Below, piece by piece: positions 11,469 through 18,607 of a DNA stretch of 64,000 bases. Numbering within the stretch: the stretch's first letter is position 1; each line of letters starts with the position of its first letter. The notes beneath the pieces are model-generated. The model made no database searches and had not been told where the DNA came from. It worked only from the letters and a program-made list of their open reading frames with translations. Source of the stretch: Chitinophagaceae bacterium. GTDB lineage: Bacteria; Bacteroidota; Bacteroidia; Chitinophagales; Chitinophagaceae. The position numbers and the translations under genes were made by a program. The stretch is taken from contig CANFHA010000011.1 in assembly GCA_947446645.1 (NCBI GenBank), forward strand, positions 62,001 to 126,000, given 5' to 3'.

Positions 11469-12314
11469 TTACTGCCAATACTGCCCCGCCATCACGGAGC
11501 TTGCATTGTCCAAAATAACTTTTGGTTCGGCAGCGCAGGATTCCCGCAGCCATTTTTTCCAAAAGTACTCAAGTTTAGTTGGCATAAGAATATCTGCATT
11601 CTTAGCCTGAATACCAGCTATTATCCACTGTGCTTTAATTTTAATAACTACCGGAATTAACCCAAAGCTGTCCTGTTCTGCCTTAGCTTGCCAATCCTTG
11701 TCTTTTAAGCTATTGAAAAAAGACGTACTTGTATATTTATTCCCTGTGCTAATGACGTGTGAGTTTTCATTAAAATCAAAGTAACCATCAGTGACTATCA
11801 TAACTTTGTTTGCTGCATCATTTCTAAGCTCATCATTTATTTCATCGTGAAAAAATTTCCAAATGTCCACGCCGAAATAATCCTTTGAACTATTACCCAA
11901 ATGAGCCTCTTTGTATAATTGCGATATTGTTTGTGTAAGCTCACTTTTAAAAGCGACAAAAACACTATTCTTGTGCGCAGCATCAATTGCTGATAAGTCA
12001 ATGCTCAGTTTGTTTTCATAATTGTCTTTAAGCAATGAACTGCCATTTTGGGGAATAATTCTTATTGTAAATCGGTCGTTCGATGTAACAATCAATGGGT
12101 TTCGTGCCGTCTTTTCAAATTCATTAAATGCAGCCATTATTAAAGCACTATCTTTTTCTGATTGACCATTATTGAGAAGACGGTCACTCAAATCAAGCAC
12201 TACTACATAATTGTGTTTTATTGGGATTACCTGATCATTATTTTGTCTGCATCCGCAAGAGCTAATAATAAATATCAGTAAAATAGCCGGTATTAATATT
12301 GATGTTGCTTTCAT
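11469..12314 (-). CDS. Lipoprotein with a von Willebrand factor A-like domain
   Basis: The 281-residue protein has a lipoprotein signal peptide with cysteine at position 20 (FIISSCG). Its mature part starts with VVVLDLSDR (residues 37-45) and later has VMIVTDGYFDF, an arrangement like the first strand and the fourth strand of a vWA fold, but the MIDAS is incomplete (DxSD rather than DxSxS). It would sit in the periplasm or on the outer membrane and bind a protein or divalent metal. It lies 35 bp downstream of the four-TM protein gene and 38 bp upstream of the channel gene, so the three are probably made together. Confidence 0.65.
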   Translation of the reverse strand: MKATSILIPAILLIFIISSCGCRQNNDQVIPIKHNYVVVLDLSDRLLNNGQSEKDSALIMAAFNEFEKTARNPLIVTSNDRFTIRIIPQNGSSLLKDNYENKLSIDLSAIDAAHKNSVFVAFKSELTQTISQLYKEAHLGNSSKDYFGVDIWKFFHDEINDELRNDAANKVMIVTDGYFDFNENSHVISTGNKYTSTSFFNSLKDKDWQAKAEQDSFGLIPVVIKIKAQWIIAGIQAKNADILMPTKLEYFWKKWLRESCAAEPKVILDNASSVMAGQYWQ

Positions 12315-12349
12315 AAAATTTGTTTTAAAAATTTAGAATTATTTGTGGT

Positions 12350-13597
12350 TTAGTTTAGTGATTGAGGAACTTTAATAAAGAGATTGCTTATGAATCCATT
12401 ATATGCAGCTTCGCATTCTTTTCTTTGGTTTTCAAATTCAGACGACCCCATTAGAAATTGCCTCCAACCCTTATAAAAGCTGGCCAGGTTTCTTGCAAGT
12501 TCATCAGGGTTGACCATTGCAGTTTCTAAATCCTTTTTCAATTTTTCCAATTGTTGCTTGATAATGTCAATTTCAGCTTCCAACTGCTTCACTCTAACCT
12601 CAAGCTGCTGGAGTTCCTGTTTTTGTTCCTTCATAGTGTCCTTTAAACCGTTGATAATTATGTCGGCCTTTATGTCGGTGTTCTTTTTACTTTTCTCTTT
12701 TATAACCATCTCATACATTTGCCCCCACACCAGATAAGCACAGAAACCAAACAACAGAACGAGGTAGAAATTAATGCTGAGATAAAATTTCCAGTCCGCA
12801 TCCGGTACACCTGCCATTATTTTCAGGTCGTGAATGCCTTTGTCTATTTTATAAGCTAAGGCCGCATCGGCTAGGAAAGCTCCGGCAATCAACAACCCTG
12901 CATACAATTTTCTATTTTTATTCTCACTAGTCAGAATGCCATGTGGCAGTAGCCCAATCGAAAAAAAGAGAAAAGCCCCGAAGTAGGTAAAAATTAAAGA
13001 AGCATTTGGCTTAAAAATTCCTTTCGGATCGAAAATAGAATCAAGAAGCATAGTTATATCGGTGCCGGCATTTGCTAATAGGCTCTGGGCGTTCCTGAAA
13101 AATGCACTATTGATAGCAGAGGCGTAAAAGAAGATAAGATAAATAGATAGGAGTATTGTCAAGGTTAAATAAGTATAGTACCTCATGGGCTGAAAATCGC
13201 TTTTAATACGGTCTTCGGCGATATTTATCTTCACCTGTTGTATTTCTTCTTTTGTTTCCTCAACAAGGTTTTTTGCAGCAGGGATTTTCACCTCATCGAC
13301 AGTTTGCTTTTCGCTTTCCAATTTTATTTTTTCATGTTCTTTTTCTTGGATACTGGCTGCCACTTTTTTCTTTCCCAGCAGGTTTTCATGCTCACTAAAA
13401 CCCTCATCAACAATATGGCCTTCTTTTATATAACCCAGATGAGCGGTTAAAGACGTTGCATCACCCTGGTGAAGACCAGCTTGGCTATATCCGTAATCCG
13501 ATATTTTCACTTTTTTAACCGAAGTATCGGAACTTTCGTTTGGCTGCTCTTGCATTTCAATTGTTGTTTCAGCTGCGTTTGTTGTATGTGTTTCCAT
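12350..13597 (-). CDS. Four-TM membrane protein with cytoplasmic coiled coil
   Basis: A 415-residue protein of no family I recognise. Residues 1-135 are polar and charged; TM helices lie at about 141-161, 200-218, 231-250 and 271-293; residues about 310-360 form a strong coiled coil (KEQKQELQQLEVRVKQLEAE); the last 55 residues are soluble. It is the first gene of the minus-strand operon with the lipoprotein and the channel gene. Its start codon lies 17 nt downstream of a GGTTACCT-N13-CTATAAAT motif, the best-placed copy of the island's candidate ECF promoter. A scaffold or sensor for the channel is possible. Confidence 0.7.
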   Translation of the reverse strand: METHTTNAAETTIEMQEQPNESSDTSVKKVKISDYGYSQAGLHQGDATSLTAHLGYIKEGHIVDEGFSEHENLLGKKKVAASIQEKEHEKIKLESEKQTVDEVKIPAAKNLVEETKEEIQQVKINIAEDRIKSDFQPMRYYTYLTLTILLSIYLIFFYASAINSAFFRNAQSLLANAGTDITMLLDSIFDPKGIFKPNASLIFTYFGAFLFFSIGLLPHGILTSENKNRKLYAGLLIAGAFLADAALAYKIDKGIHDLKIMAGVPDADWKFYLSINFYLVLLFGFCAYLVWGQMYEMVIKEKSKKNTDIKADIIINGLKDTMKEQKQELQQLEVRVKQLEAEIDIIKQQLEKLKKDLETAMVNPDELARNLASFYKGWRQFLMGSSEFENQRKECEAAYNGFISNLFIKVPQSLN

Positions 13598-13614
13598 TTT
13601 AGTTCTGTTTTCTT

Positions 13615-13643
13615 ATTTATAGAAAACTCGCAATCAGGTAACC
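13615..13643 (-). promoter_or_regulatory. Island sigma-type promoter motif, copy 1
   Basis: On the minus strand GGTTACCT (13643-13636), 13 nt, CTATAAAT (13622-13615), 17 nt upstream of the ATG of the four-TM gene. If GGTTAC and TATAAA are taken as -35 and -10 hexamers the spacing is 16 nt, as in ECF promoters. It is divergent from copy 2, with 32 bp between the two -35 boxes. Confidence 0.75.
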
Positions 13644-13675
13644 AATTTCTATAAAGAATATTTTTTTTTAAAAGT

Positions 13676-13704
13676 GGTTACCTCCCTCCTGATTCACCAT
13701 TAAT
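13676..13704 (+). promoter_or_regulatory. Island sigma-type promoter motif, copy 2
   Basis: GGTTACCT (13676-13683), 13 nt, then CCATTAAT (6 of 8 matches to CTATAAAT), 16 nt upstream of the J-domain gene start. Back to back with copy 1, it makes a compact divergent control region. Confidence 0.65.
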
Positions 13705-13720
13705 GTGCAAGAAGTAATTT

Positions 13721-14365
13721 ATGTATCAATTCAAAGATTATTACGCTATTCTAAAGGTCATGCGAAATGCTACCCTATCCGAGATAGTTGCGGCCTATAA
13801 AAAACAATGCAAGGAATGGCATCCAGACAGGAATCCCGGTATAGATACTACCAAAATTATGCAGGAAATTAATGAAGCAAAATGGATTTTACTAAATCCT
13901 GCATTAAGAGAAAAGTATGATCGAGAATACGTTCAAAATATAGACAAATCATCAAGTCAGAATGAAAAATCCCGCACTAAGCAAGAAAACCAAACATCAC
14001 GGCAGGAACAATCAAAAAGGCATAACCAACGATATTCTAAATTAAAAAAAAAGGTAGAATTATTTATAGTTAAAGACCCATTTCTCTACAATTCCTACCA
14101 AAATCAGATAGTATCAAAGTCGAATTCAGAATTGATAACCATTTGCCAATCTTGGTTTAGTTATCAAGTAGAATTTATTGACTTGGTGATTGTGGAACTT
14201 CACCAGAAAAGGACTTATGAGCTGGACTTTATATACCAAAAAATTAAAAAAGAGCATGTTAATGACTCAATCAATTTAAAAAGTAGTAGAAGCTTATGGG
14301 ATTATTGGATAATACGGTATTTGATTTGGTGTTTGATATGCGCTCTGCTGCATGGGATTAAATAG
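13721..14365 (+). CDS. J-domain (DnaJ-like) protein with C-terminal membrane anchor
   Basis: The 214-residue protein begins with a J domain (residues about 4-68) with the HPD tripeptide at 34-36 in EWHPDRNPG, so it should stimulate a DnaK-type ATPase. It lacks the G/F, zinc-finger and substrate-binding parts of true DnaJ. The middle is charged and Gln/Lys-rich; the last 25 residues (WIIRYLIWCLICALLHGIK) form a probable tail-anchor helix. It is preceded at 16 nt by promoter motif copy 2 and is divergent from the four-TM gene. A co-chaperone recruiting DnaK to the membrane proteins of this module is a reasonable guess. Confidence 0.8.
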   Translation: MYQFKDYYAILKVMRNATLSEIVAAYKKQCKEWHPDRNPGIDTTKIMQEINEAKWILLNPALREKYDREYVQNIDKSSSQNEKSRTKQENQTSRQEQSKRHNQRYSKLKKKVELFIVKDPFLYNSYQNQIVSKSNSELITICQSWFSYQVEFIDLVIVELHQKRTYELDFIYQKIKKEHVNDSINLKSSRSLWDYWIIRYLIWCLICALLHGIK

Positions 14366-14427
14366 TTCAGGTTTTAGCTTCTAAATCATAAGAAAACGAA
14401 TATAACAAATAAATCTTTAAATATTTC

Positions 14428-14456
14428 GGTTACCTACCTGCGGGTTTTCTATAAAT
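14428..14456 (+). promoter_or_regulatory. Island sigma-type promoter motif, copy 3
   Basis: GGTTACCT (14428-14435), 13 nt, CTATAAAT (14449-14456). The ATG of the Tyr/Ser/Thr-rich protein is 42 nt further on. Leader and signal-peptide DNA from the -10 box onward is nearly identical to that at copy 4. Confidence 0.75.
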
Positions 14457-14498
14457 GGTAAATCAAACAACATTTTTAACAGCAAAAATTCAACTAAA

Positions 14499-14906
14499 AT
14501 GAAAAAGACAATCTTATTTCTCGCAGCAATTCTGGTTTATGCAACCACTTTCGGACAAGGCCAAACCTATGTAAATGGCTATACCCGGTCAAATGGCACT
14601 TATGTAGAAGGCCATTACAGAACAACTGCTAACTATACAAAGAATGACAATTGGAGCACGGTTGGCAATACAAACCCGTATACAGGTACTGAAGGCACTA
14701 AGCCGGGTGGTTACAATTCATCATATAGCACCTATAGCACACCTACCTATTCTTCTTATCCCAGCAGTAATGATTACAGTACTTATACACCTACCACATA
14801 TTCCACCTATACCCCTTCTTCGTATTCTACTTATTCAGCCCCCAGTAGCTCAACATATAACACGGTTTATTATTCCAGCTCCTGTAATTGCTACATCGCC
14901 CGGTAG
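14499..14906 (+). CDS. Secreted Tyr/Ser/Thr-rich low-complexity protein
   Basis: The 135-residue protein has a signal peptide (MKKTILFLAAILVYATTFGQ), then a segment of the type GYTRSNGTYVEGHYRT that occurs in many small secreted Bacteroidota proteins of unknown role, then reiterated STY/TPTYSSY units, and a Cys pair near the end (SSCNCYIAR). No enzyme motif is visible; a surface or envelope structural role is likely. The first 60 nt of coding sequence and its leader are almost the same as those of the next gene, so the two share a duplicated promoter-signal cassette. Confidence 0.75.
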   Translation: MKKTILFLAAILVYATTFGQGQTYVNGYTRSNGTYVEGHYRTTANYTKNDNWSTVGNTNPYTGTEGTKPGGYNSSYSTYSTPTYSSYPSSNDYSTYTPTTYSTYTPSSYSTYSAPSSSTYNTVYYSSSCNCYIAR

Positions 14907-14928
14907 TGATATTGTAGCAAATTTCTGT

Positions 14929-14960
14929 GGCCGTCCTCGAAATAGGGCGGCTATTTTATT
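14929..14960 (+). terminator. Probable terminator after the Tyr/Ser/Thr-rich gene
   Basis: An 8-bp stem (GGCCGTCC/GGGCGGCT, two wobble pairs) with an 8-nt loop followed by ATTTTATT, 22 bp past the stop codon. Confidence 0.5.
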
Positions 14961-15006
14961 AGTGGAATATACTTCCCGATCCGAAAAAATATTTTTCAAA
15001 AATTCT

Positions 15007-15035
15007 GGTTACCTCGGTACTGATTTCCTATAAAT
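15007..15035 (+). promoter_or_regulatory. Island sigma-type promoter motif, copy 4
   Basis: GGTTACCT (15007-15014), 13 nt, CTATAAAT (15028-15035), 42 nt before the ATG of the 75-nt-repeat protein; the same distances as at copy 3. Confidence 0.75.
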
Positions 15036-15077
15036 GGTAAATCAAACAGCATTTTTAACTCAAAAAATCAAAACAAA

Positions 15078-15578
15078 ATGAAAAAGTCAATCTTATTTCT
15101 CGCAGCAATTCTTTTAACCGTAGTTACCGGTTCTAACGCTCAAACAAGCCAAAGTTCAGTTGACTATTTTGGCAACATTAATACGACCTACACAAATCAA
15201 TACGGCCAGACAGTTGCCACAAGTCAGACTTCAAAGGACTATTTCGGCAATAATACTACTACTTATACTAACAGCTACGGAAGTTCTATTGGTTCCAGTA
15301 CCGGCTCTACCGATTATTTTGGCAACTACAATACCAACTATACCAATAATTACGGTACTTCTATCGGTTCCAGCGTCGGCACGACAGATTATTTTGGCAA
15401 CTACAACACCAACTACAATAACACCTATAGAAACACTATTATTTCCAGCACCGGTAATACGGATTACTTTGGGAATTATAACACCACTTACACTAACACG
15501 TTTGGCAATACAATAGGAACAAGTACAGGTTCAACTGATTATTTTGGTAATTACAACGTTACTTATTATTCCAGGTAA
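15078..15578 (+). CDS. Secreted protein of 25-residue DYFGN tandem repeats
   Basis: The 166-residue protein has a signal peptide (MKKSILFLAAILLTVVTGSNAQ) and then six units beginning at DYFGN, exactly 25 residues (75 nt) apart: the DYFGN codons start at 15162, 15237, 15312, 15387, 15462 and 15537. Each unit reads roughly TDYFGNYNTNYTNNYGTSIGSS. Such Asn/Tyr/Gly/Thr repeats are expected to form a beta solenoid or fibre at the cell surface; curli-type repeats are a loose parallel only. It shares its promoter motif, leader and signal peptide with the gene before it. Confidence 0.8.
   Translation: MKKSILFLAAILLTVVTGSNAQTSQSSVDYFGNINTTYTNQYGQTVATSQTSKDYFGNNTTTYTNSYGSSIGSSTGSTDYFGNYNTNYTNNYGTSIGSSVGTTDYFGNYNTNYNNTYRNTIISSTGNTDYFGNYNTTYTNTFGNTIGTSTGSTDYFGNYNVTYYSR
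15162..15578 (+). repeat. 75-nt in-frame tandem repeat, six copies
   Basis: GAYTAYTTYGGVAA starts recur with an exact 75-nt period from 15162 to 15537 (last copy truncated). Copies differ mainly at third codon positions, so the array is maintained at protein level rather than freshly duplicated. Confidence 0.85.
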
Positions 15579-15598
15579 AAAATCTCACCTAATTTTTG

Positions 15599-15630
15599 AA
15601 ACTACCGTCTCTTTCAGGCGGTAGTTTTTT
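15599..15630. terminator. Bidirectional terminator between convergent genes
   Basis: A 9-bp stem (AAACTACCG/CGGTAGTTT) with an 11-nt loop and a T run. It ends the repeat-protein transcript and overlaps the stop codon of the convergent CHAT gene. Confidence 0.8.
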
Positions 15631-18583
15631 ATTCCAACAATTTAAACCCTGCCCAATAATATGGAGGGTATTTCTTTTTCATCTCGGTCTGTGCAGCTTG
15701 CAAGGCATCGTGAACACTTTTGCCAGCAAAACAATAGCTATAAAAGCTAGTCATTAATTCAGAGGTTTGGGCATCAGGCACTTTCCAAAGACTCATTATG
15801 ATATTTTTAACCCCGGCGAGTTTAAAAGCACGTTGCAAACCGAATACGCCTTCGCTTCCCTTAATGTCCCCCAAGCCTGTTTCGCATGCACTTAGCACAA
15901 CCAATTGGCAATTGCTTAAATCAAGATTTGATATTTCATAGCTCGTTAGTATGCCATCATCTGTACTGTCACTTACATAATTTGCATTACCCCATGCTTG
16001 ATTGGCTCCTGAGAATATCAGTCCCGACCTGAAAAGTGGATCAGCACTTTTTTTGAAGATATTCTGTTTATTAGTTGAAATGGAATCTTCTGAGTTCGTC
16101 TTCTCCGGATCACGAAAGAAATATCCATGTGTAGCTAAGTGTAGAATATATGGTTCTTTTTTACCGCTTAGATTTTTAATACTGGTTTCACTTGCATTTT
16201 CACCTGAATTCACTGTAGTATTTATGTCACTGAATTTACAGATTGTTTCGATGTTCTTCATTTCCACTAGTGTGCCAGGTAAATAACCAAATTTTGTGAT
16301 TGCGCTTCTATTCGCAAGTTCAGAAATTTGCTGAAAGCCAATATTGTCGATTTTCTGAGGTTTCATTAAGGGTGATTTATTTGCTTTATCATAATCAACT
16401 CCACCATAAACAATAGCCTTTTTTATACTCTTCGAATTTAAATAAGCAGAACTAAAATCAATGATATCAGCCATAGATCCTAATATATGAATACTATATT
16501 TCTCGCCAGTAAGGACATTTTTATTATCTGTCGGCAATGCATTGAAATCTAAATTATGGAGGGACCCTACCGGTGAAATGTATATAGTGTTTATACCCTC
16601 TAGATGGAAAGATAATGGCTTCCAAATCAAGTTATATAATTTCAACGTACTATCTAAATATAAGTCATTGTAATAGTCTTTATATTTTGTTTTATCCAGT
16701 CTTGTGAATAAATTTTGAATTTCTTTTCTTTCAAAAAGTTGAATGAATTTAGGTGGAGAATTCTGTTTCAAAATAAAGACACCATAAAAAACGCTATCAG
16801 TCCATTTGTGATTAAAATAAGAATAATAAACGAATTCAAGTATTGCTTCCTTCGGTTTTAAATTTGACAATATCTTTTTAACGTCAGGCTTTAAATAGTT
16901 AATTGGATTATAGTCAGAAACGGTAATTATCTTCTTTTTCGTTATTTCAATATCGTTTTCAATGTTATTTTTATCTTCTTCGTTGTCGCTACCCGTCGCT
17001 AACAAATAATAATTTCTATTTAAATTATTCAGCCTAATTAAGAGGGAATCAATAGATTGATTTTGATTATTAAATAAATGTTTTTTTATTGAAGTGCTGT
17101 TATATAATAATAAGTTATTGTGGTTAAATACTTGTTCATAAGCAAAATTTACGCTGTGTTCACAAGTGTCAACTTTTGAGATTTCAGACAACAATAGATT
17201 GTTAACTCTGTTTTTTTCAAGGATGTATTTTAATTGATCTTGTTGATTTAAGAAGTAATAAAAGTTGTTTGTTTCCTTGTTTTGATATTTAATATAAGAC
17301 TGAAGATAGAATAGCGATTTGCAACTTTTCGAAATAAATGAATAGAAAATGCTTATGTCATATAAGGCGGTATATGACTTCATTTTGTCTTTTTCAGATA
17401 ATGTGTTAAAAATATTAGCTGACTTTGAGTAGAGATATTCTGCTGTATTAATATCACCCATCTCTTCATATGCAACGGCAATATCTTTATATAATTTCAA
17501 CAATGAAACCTTCTCATCAATTGGTAGTTTTTCATAAAAAGGTCTCACTTTCTCATATATTTCGATAGCCTTTTTATAATCCTTTTTTGAAGAATATATA
17601 GCTCCCATATTGTGAAGTAAATTGAAGTAAGCAACAGAATCATATGCTGTCTCTGGCGGATAATTTAATTCATCACCCAACATTGATAAAGCCGTGTCTT
17701 TCATACCCATTTGGCTATAAACGCGGGCTAAATTAATTACGGCGTATTGGTAATAATGATTTTTTCTGCCTAGCGGTTTAGAACATCTAATGGCTAAGGA
17801 ATAATATTTCTGAGCTTTTGCTAAGTTTTCTGTTTCAACGTAAAACTGTGCGAGACCGTTCAAAATAAGAATTGATGAATATAAATCAAGATCTCCAGCC
17901 TCTGCCTCATCTTGTAAGACGCTGAAAGCCTCTAGCAAATTAATTTCTCTATTTTTTTGATCATTAATTCCTTCGTAAGCTTCCGATAATATTTTGTAAT
18001 AGTAAACTTTTAAAAACAACTCAGTTGGCTTGTCGTTAAGTAGTCTGTTTATTTCTTTCAATATTGAAAAAGTCTTATCGTATTCGTGCAAATTATTTTT
18101 AAGGCTGGCATAATTTACTAATGTTTCAACCAACTGGGTACTTGTGTCACCTAATAACTTTCTTCTTATTTCAATACATTTTAAATATAAACTGTCTGCA
18201 GAACGATATTTGCCATTATTGGATTTAACCGAAGCTAGGTCACTTAACGTTTTGGAGTATTCGAAGGAGTTCTTACCGAAGAGTTTATCTTTTAATTGCA
18301 ATAGTGTATCATAGGAATTCTCAATGTAATTTGGGTTAGCCCCGGCTTGCATTAATAAATAAGTCCTGAAGCTGTATGATTTCTCATATTCCTTATTATT
18401 TTTTCCCTTTTTAGTTTCTATGTTTTTAAGTAAAATATTTAATTGCTGAATCGCTTCTGAATACTTTTGATGTTCAACTAATGAGTCTATTATTGAGTTC
18501 TGTCCGTAACTAAACAAGGAGGACATTGTACTCAGGAACAAAAAAATTATTACCCTTAAATTATTAAAAATTCCGTCTAACAT
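15629..18583 (-). CDS. Exported TPR-CHAT (caspase-like) protease, second copy
   Basis: The 984-residue protein has an N-terminal signal peptide (residues about 9-28, IIFLFLSTMSSLFSYGQ), some ten TPR-type helical repeats up to about residue 430, a linker, and a C-terminal CHAT domain. The catalytic dyad is His819 in HLATHGYFF and Cys900 in LVVLSACETG. CHAT proteases of the caspase-HetF-TPR class cleave partner proteins; the signal peptide puts this one in the periplasm or at the surface. It is the last gene of the sigma-factor operon, 24 bp after its paralogue. Its substrate is not shown; the neighbouring anti-sigma-like protein is the obvious candidate. Confidence 0.88.
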   Translation of the reverse strand: MLDGIFNNLRVIIFLFLSTMSSLFSYGQNSIIDSLVEHQKYSEAIQQLNILLKNIETKKGKNNKEYEKSYSFRTYLLMQAGANPNYIENSYDTLLQLKDKLFGKNSFEYSKTLSDLASVKSNNGKYRSADSLYLKCIEIRRKLLGDTSTQLVETLVNYASLKNNLHEYDKTFSILKEINRLLNDKPTELFLKVYYYKILSEAYEGINDQKNREINLLEAFSVLQDEAEAGDLDLYSSILILNGLAQFYVETENLAKAQKYYSLAIRCSKPLGRKNHYYQYAVINLARVYSQMGMKDTALSMLGDELNYPPETAYDSVAYFNLLHNMGAIYSSKKDYKKAIEIYEKVRPFYEKLPIDEKVSLLKLYKDIAVAYEEMGDINTAEYLYSKSANIFNTLSEKDKMKSYTALYDISIFYSFISKSCKSLFYLQSYIKYQNKETNNFYYFLNQQDQLKYILEKNRVNNLLLSEISKVDTCEHSVNFAYEQVFNHNNLLLYNSTSIKKHLFNNQNQSIDSLLIRLNNLNRNYYLLATGSDNEEDKNNIENDIEITKKKIITVSDYNPINYLKPDVKKILSNLKPKEAILEFVYYSYFNHKWTDSVFYGVFILKQNSPPKFIQLFERKEIQNLFTRLDKTKYKDYYNDLYLDSTLKLYNLIWKPLSFHLEGINTIYISPVGSLHNLDFNALPTDNKNVLTGEKYSIHILGSMADIIDFSSAYLNSKSIKKAIVYGGVDYDKANKSPLMKPQKIDNIGFQQISELANRSAITKFGYLPGTLVEMKNIETICKFSDINTTVNSGENASETSIKNLSGKKEPYILHLATHGYFFRDPEKTNSEDSISTNKQNIFKKSADPLFRSGLIFSGANQAWGNANYVSDSTDDGILTSYEISNLDLSNCQLVVLSACETGLGDIKGSEGVFGLQRAFKLAGVKNIIMSLWKVPDAQTSELMTSFYSYCFAGKSVHDALQAAQTEMKKKYPPYYWAGFKLLE

Positions 18584-18607
18584 AAGAATGAGTTTTCGAC
18601 AAGTAAT

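Noticed and set aside
14644..15033. Frame-shifted 129-codon open frame rich in Ile/Pro over the Tyr/Ser/Thr-rich gene
   Set aside because: It is a shadow of the repetitive codons of the real gene and has no signal or domain.
15160..15516. 118-codon open frame over the 75-nt repeats
   Set aside because: Shadow frame of a tandem repeat; the other frame has the signal peptide, the shared leader and the promoter motif.
15162..15578. CRISPR-like periodicity
   Set aside because: The 75-nt unit is a continuous in-frame protein repeat without distinct spacers, and no cas genes are present.
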